A DNA stretch of 64,000 bases. Source: Prorocentrum cordatum. Taxonomy: Eukaryota > Sar > Dinophyceae > Prorocentrales > Prorocentraceae. Positions 60,160 through 64,000 of this stretch are shown here, one piece after another (the first letter of the stretch is position 1; each line of letters starts with the position of its first letter). The position numbers and the translations under genes are program-made. Under the pieces are notes generated by a model. The model was not told where the DNA came from. It was given only the letters and a program-made list of their open reading frames with translations, and did no database searches. The DNA lies in assembly GCA_963575745.1 (NCBI GenBank), contig CAUYUJ010010446.1, forward strand, positions 357,501 to 421,500. The letters are read 5' to 3'.

Positions 60160-60955
60160 GCGACGGCGACGCTCGCGGCTCGCGCTCTGCTAACACCATG
60201 CAGCCGAGTAGCCAGCACGCGGCCACCAAGGCGAGGCCAAGAGCGTCGTAAACGCGCCCGCGGCTCCCAGCCTCACCCCCGGGTCGCGTGGCGAACCCTC
60301 CAGCTGAACCTCCGAGGACCCGGCCTCCCTGCTTCAGCGCCGCCCACGGGCCCAACTCGCCCGCGCCCGGCGGGCTGCCGGCGGCGGCGGGCTGGTCGTG
60401 GGGGGGTGGAGCCGCGGCCGCGTCCATGGAAGTCGCGGTCGCCGTGGTGGTCGTGCTCGGAGGTCGAAGTAGTAGTCGTCGTCGTGGTGGTCGTGGTGGT
60501 GGCGGCCCCATGCAGGGGGCTTGGCTGGCGGCCCTCGCCCCTTTCCTCCCGCCGGCGCAGGCTTGGCGGGCGAGCCACGCCCCTTGCAATGCCCACCCCG
60601 GGGCCCGCCCGTGGGCTGAGGTTTCGGCCCGGGCTCGGGCGGCGGCGCCGGGGGCGCTGCGTCCCCAGCGAGGCCAAGAGGCCACCCCTTCGCCCCCTGG
60701 GCCGAGAAAATTCCGCCCACCACCAGTATCACAGCGTGCGCCCCGCCCACGGCCATGGCACCGCTGGCCCGCGCGCACCCGCCCGCACACCCACCCCGAG
60801 GCTGGCGGTGCTAGGACGCTGCGGTTTTGGCCCCCCGCGGCCCCCCGGGACACCCGAGCCCTGGCCCGAACTCGGACCAAGAACTACGGACCCAAAATGG
60901 TTATGGCAAAGCCCCCACGTCCCTACACTTAACCTGCAGTCTACCAACAAAACAG
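60160..60955. other. GC-rich DNA with a GTCGTGGTGGTC run; no gene recognised
   Basis: GTCGTCGTCGTGGTGGTCGTGG triplets at about 60465-60500. Frames of 134-488 codons on both strands are Ala/Arg/Pro-rich with no motif. Confidence 0.4.
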
Positions 60956-60959
60956 ACTA

Positions 60960-62330
60960 AACAAGCGCCCAGACTTTCTGTTTTTGGGACCCCGTGCCCC
61001 GGCATCTTCCACGCCTAGGCTCTCTGTTTTTCGGTTCCCCACCCCCCTACGTGCCCCGGTATCTTCCACGCCCGCACTCTCTGTTCTTAGGACCCCCCAC
61101 TCGACAAATCCTGGCTTGGAACCGACCCTGTCCCCGCACCGTGCCCTGGCATCTTCCACGCCCAAAGTCTCTGCTTTCGGCACCCCACTCGACACTTCCT
61201 GGCCTGGAACCAACCCTGACCTCCCAGTGTCCGGGCACCATCCGCGCCCAGACTCTCTGTTTTTGGATCCCCCGCACCCGACAATTCCTGGCCTGGGCCC
61301 GACCTTGACCCCCCAGCCCTGGCATCTTCCACGCCCAGACCGCTTGTTTTGGGACCCCCCGCCCAACAATTCCTGGCCCAGAACCGGCCCAGACTCTCTG
61401 TTTTCGGACCCCACTCGGCATTTCCTGGCACGGAAACGACCCCGACCACCCACCGTGTCCCGGCATCTTCCACGCTGACACCCACCGTGTCCCGGCATCT
61501 TCCACGCCCAAGCTCTGTGTTCGACCCCCACCTGACAATTCCTGGCCCGGAACCGACCCTGACACCCCACCGTGTCCCAGCATCTTCAACGCCCTGCCCC
61601 GGAACCCACCCGCTCTCTGTTGTTGTAGAACCCCCCACCCTGGCCCGGAAACGACCCTGACCCCCCACCGTGCCCCGGCATCTTCCACGCCCAGACTTTC
61701 TTTTTCTGGGATCCCCCACCCGCCAATTCCTGGCACGCAACCGACCCTGACCCCCCCACCGTGCCCCGACATCTGCCACGCCCAGACTCTCTGTTTGTAG
61801 CACCCCCCGCCCGACAATTCCTGGCCCAGAACCGACCCTGACATCCCACCGTGCCCGGCATCTTCCACGCCGAGACTCCCTGTTTTTGGGACCTCTTACC
61901 TGGCAATTCCTGTCCTGGAACCGACCCTGACCCCCACCGTGCTCTGGCATGGCATCTTCCACGCCCAGACTCTCTGTTTTCGGGACCCCTCCATCCGACA
62001 ATTCCTGCCCGCGAAACCGTCCCTGACCCCCCACCGTGCCCCGGCATCTTCCACGCCCAGACTCTCTGTTTTTGGGACCCCCCCCACTCGACAACTCCTT
62101 ATCCGGAACCTACACTGACCCCCCACCGTGTCCCGGCCACCTCCTCGCTGAGACTCTCTGTTTTTGGGGCCCCCCACATGACATTTCCTGGCCCGGAACC
62201 GGGACTCATGCCCCCCACCGTGCCCTGGCATCTTCCACGCCCGGACTCTCTGTTCTTGGACCCCCCCACCCGATAGTTCCTGGCAACTGCGACCTCGCAC
62301 CCCTTGTGACATCTCCAGGCGTGTGAGATC
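60960..62330. repeat. ~90-bp minisatellite, about fifteen units
   Basis: GGCATCTTCCACGCCCAGAC recurs near 61003, 61060, 61151, 61234, 61324, 61463, 61496, 61578, 61677, 61768, 61858, 61945, 62043, 62135 and 62227. Each full unit continues CTCTCTGTTTTTGGGACCCC, CACCCGACAATTCCTGGCCC, GGAACCGACCCTGACCCCCC. Minus frames of 80-335 codons (GVEDAGARWGVRVGSGPG ...) are products of a period near 30 codons. Confidence 0.92.
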
Positions 62331-62429
62331 TGTCCCCGCATATAATGCTCCCCAGGGGACCCCAGACCATGAATTCGAGAAGAGGGGGGGAAGGCAGGCC
62401 CAGCGCCACCGCGTCATGGGAGAGTTGCG

Positions 62430-63070
62430 AACCCCAGAACAAGCCAAGCGACCCACTAAGACTCCCCAAGACGCTCCGAATGGGCCCCAAGCCGCCAGAA
62501 AATGACCCCAAGTTGCTCGGGATGTCCCCAACATGGCCTCTCAAGCTCCAAGCAAGCCCAAGAGGTCCCAAGAAGCCTCCAAGAGATCCTGACGAGCGCC
62601 CCGAGAAGCCAAAATCGTCGGATTCCTCAATGTAAAACCGCACATGTTTCAAATATGCGACTTTTCGGTTCCCACAGCGCTCATACGGTCCTGAAGGCCC
62701 CCCAGACCGCCCCAAGACAGCCCAGAGACACTCGGAAAGCCCTGGAGACGACCCAAGAGAGCTCCACGACAGCCCAAGAGGCGCCCCCGACGGTCCAAGA
62801 AACTCCTAAGACATCCTCAAGAGTGGCCCCAAAGCGGAGCCCAAACCTCAACAGTCGAGAAGGAGCCCTCAAGAGGCCACACAAAGCCCCAAGGAGCCCA
62901 CAGGACGCATCGAGAGACCCTAAGAACTCCCCCACTCAGTCTGCTCCAAGGAGCCACCGAAAAGCCCCAGCCCAAAAACAATCTACAAAAGAACACGAGA
63001 GGCCCCCTGGAAGCCCCAACAACCCCGAAAGAGCCGCGAAAATCGACAGCACACGCTCCAAGAGACTCCA
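62430..63070. repeat. CCAAGAGGCC repeat, locus 4
   Basis: Degenerate CCCAAGAGGTCCCAAGAAGC-type units run in the same orientation as at 6.3 and 15.2 kb, but more decayed. Open frames of 84-261 codons are incidental. Confidence 0.75.
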
Positions 63071-63344
63071 AAACGACTGCGGGCATGCGCAGATGCGTTG
63101 ACACAACCCAGACAAACCGCGTTGCTGTGGTTCCTGAACGACATCGGTCTGTGCGCCTACGGACATGAGATAGCAGATCCAAGCCGAGTGCATACCCCTG
63201 TGGTCCATAAAAGCCACCGAGATGCACTGAACCAAAGACTTCTCTGGGGTCGGCGGCAGAGGCGGCAGCCTTTAAATATACAGATATGTGTCGATGCTTG
63301 GGCCAAACAGCGGCGAACTCCGGTTTGAGTGAAGACAGGGAGGA

Positions 63345-63425
63345 GGAGGAGGAAAGGAAAGGAAAGGAAAGGAAAGGAAAGGAAAGGAAAGGAAAGGAAA
63401 GGAAAGGAAAGGAAAGGAAAGAAAA
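63345..63425. repeat. GGAAA pentanucleotide microsatellite
   Basis: About fifteen near-perfect copies of GGAAA. Minus frames read Phe-Leu-Ser-Phe-Pro. Confidence 0.97.
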
Positions 63426-64000
63426 GGAAGATGAGTTTCGAATGCACCGCCTCATCTGCGATTCGCGGATATGGCATGGCCCGATGACTTCGAATAGAAG
63501 CTTCACGCCGATGTCATCTGGTTTCGGTCGGTCTGACATGCGCTGCGTAACAGAAGAAGCTGCTCTTTCAGTACAGACCCAGCACCGCCTGAACTGCGGC
63601 ATCGCTCCACTGGTCCTGGCACCAAGCTCGGAAGACTGACTCCACCCTCCACTGTGCCTGTCCCTCTCAGCATGTCACGCAACATTGGGGGCAAGCACAG
63701 CGGGGTGGGTGGAGGGGGAACGGCCTTCTAACAACACATCTTCGTAGCAGAGCGCAGAGGCTTCTAAGAAGGCTTATTAGAAAGCGGAGCGGCTCCTAGA
63801 CTTCTTGCAGGGCCCTCCCCCTCGTACCAACCCTCTGTTCGTGCCGCCAGAACTTCTCGAGGTCTGCGCCACTCTGCGTATGGCCCTGCTGGGTCGAGCC
63901 TCCATCCCTCCATCCCTTTCGACCGACTGCGGCTGATTTGACACGACACCCTCCTACCCTCGCACGTGCAAGCGGACACGGTGCAAGCCAGGATGATTCA
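63426..64000. other. No recognisable gene
   Basis: Unique sequence to the right edge; short frames only. Confidence 0.4.

Noticed and set aside
60960-62330. Minus-strand ORFs of up to 335 codons rich in Gly, Arg, Val
   Set aside because: They read through a ~90-bp minisatellite; frames change from unit to unit.

Overview
This window looks like nuclear DNA of a dinoflagellate. Three observations point there. First, on the minus strand just upstream of an intronless 412-codon ORF (2700-3938) lies a degraded copy of the dinoflagellate trans-spliced leader (3975-3995; 17 of 21 positions match, the last ten exactly). Second, the window carries a tyrosine-recombinase (YR) retroelement whose polyprotein has a cytosine-C5-methyltransferase-like segment lodged between RNase H motifs, an arrangement I associate from memory with dinoflagellates. 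Third, the rest is GC-rich, gene-poor and full of micro- and minisatellites. There are no bacterial-style operons and I recognise no tRNA or rRNA. Apart from the 2.7-3.9 kb ORF, every protein I recognise belongs to a retrotransposon.

Layout. 1-1.07 kb: CTA/CGA microsatellite. 2.7-3.9 kb (-): probable host gene, a retroposed cDNA with relic spliced leader. 4.26-4.95 kb: six ~60-bp fold-back units. 6.3-7.0, 15.2-16.0, 56.1 and 62.4-63.1 kb: degenerate CCAAGAGGCC repeats. 7.3-8.35 kb: 15-bp and 49-bp arrays. 10.6-11.1 kb: large CA array. 11.8-12.7 kb: ~101-bp minisatellite. 12.95-14.5 kb (-): decayed Ty1/copia reverse transcriptase-RNase H. 16.3-17.7 kb: 18-bp Cys/His-coding minisatellite in two blocks. 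21.0-23.5 kb: ~340-370-bp tandem array bounded by two ~230-bp direct repeats. 24.2-27.1 kb (+): LINE (APE endonuclease plus reverse transcriptase) broken by a small deletion in RT motif A. 27.65-28.88 kb: CAGCCT hexamer and 73-bp arrays. 34.5-34.8 kb: four 83-bp repeats. 39.8-40.4 kb (-): C-terminal fragment of another LINE. 61.0-62.3 kb: ~90-bp minisatellite related to the one at 12 kb.

The centrepiece is 40.46-54.85 kb: a minus-strand LINE (ORF1, then an endonuclease-RT ORF2) interrupted inside ORF1 by an 8,322-bp YR retroelement (45485-53806). The intruder has the split-direct-repeat architecture of Ngaro/PAT-type elements, A1 - gag - RT/MTase-like/RNase H - YR - B1 - A2 - B2. A1 and A2 are 68 bp and identical; B1 and B2 are 394 bp with one mismatch seen. 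Removing 45485-53806 rejoins LINE ORF1 exactly in frame (489 codons with stop) and leaves no target-site duplication, as expected for YR-mediated integration. Its RT and YR ORFs overlap as ATGGTAA, and a ~520-bp AGCTA pentamer array supplies the YR stop codon.

All identifications are from reading motifs by eye. No database search was possible.
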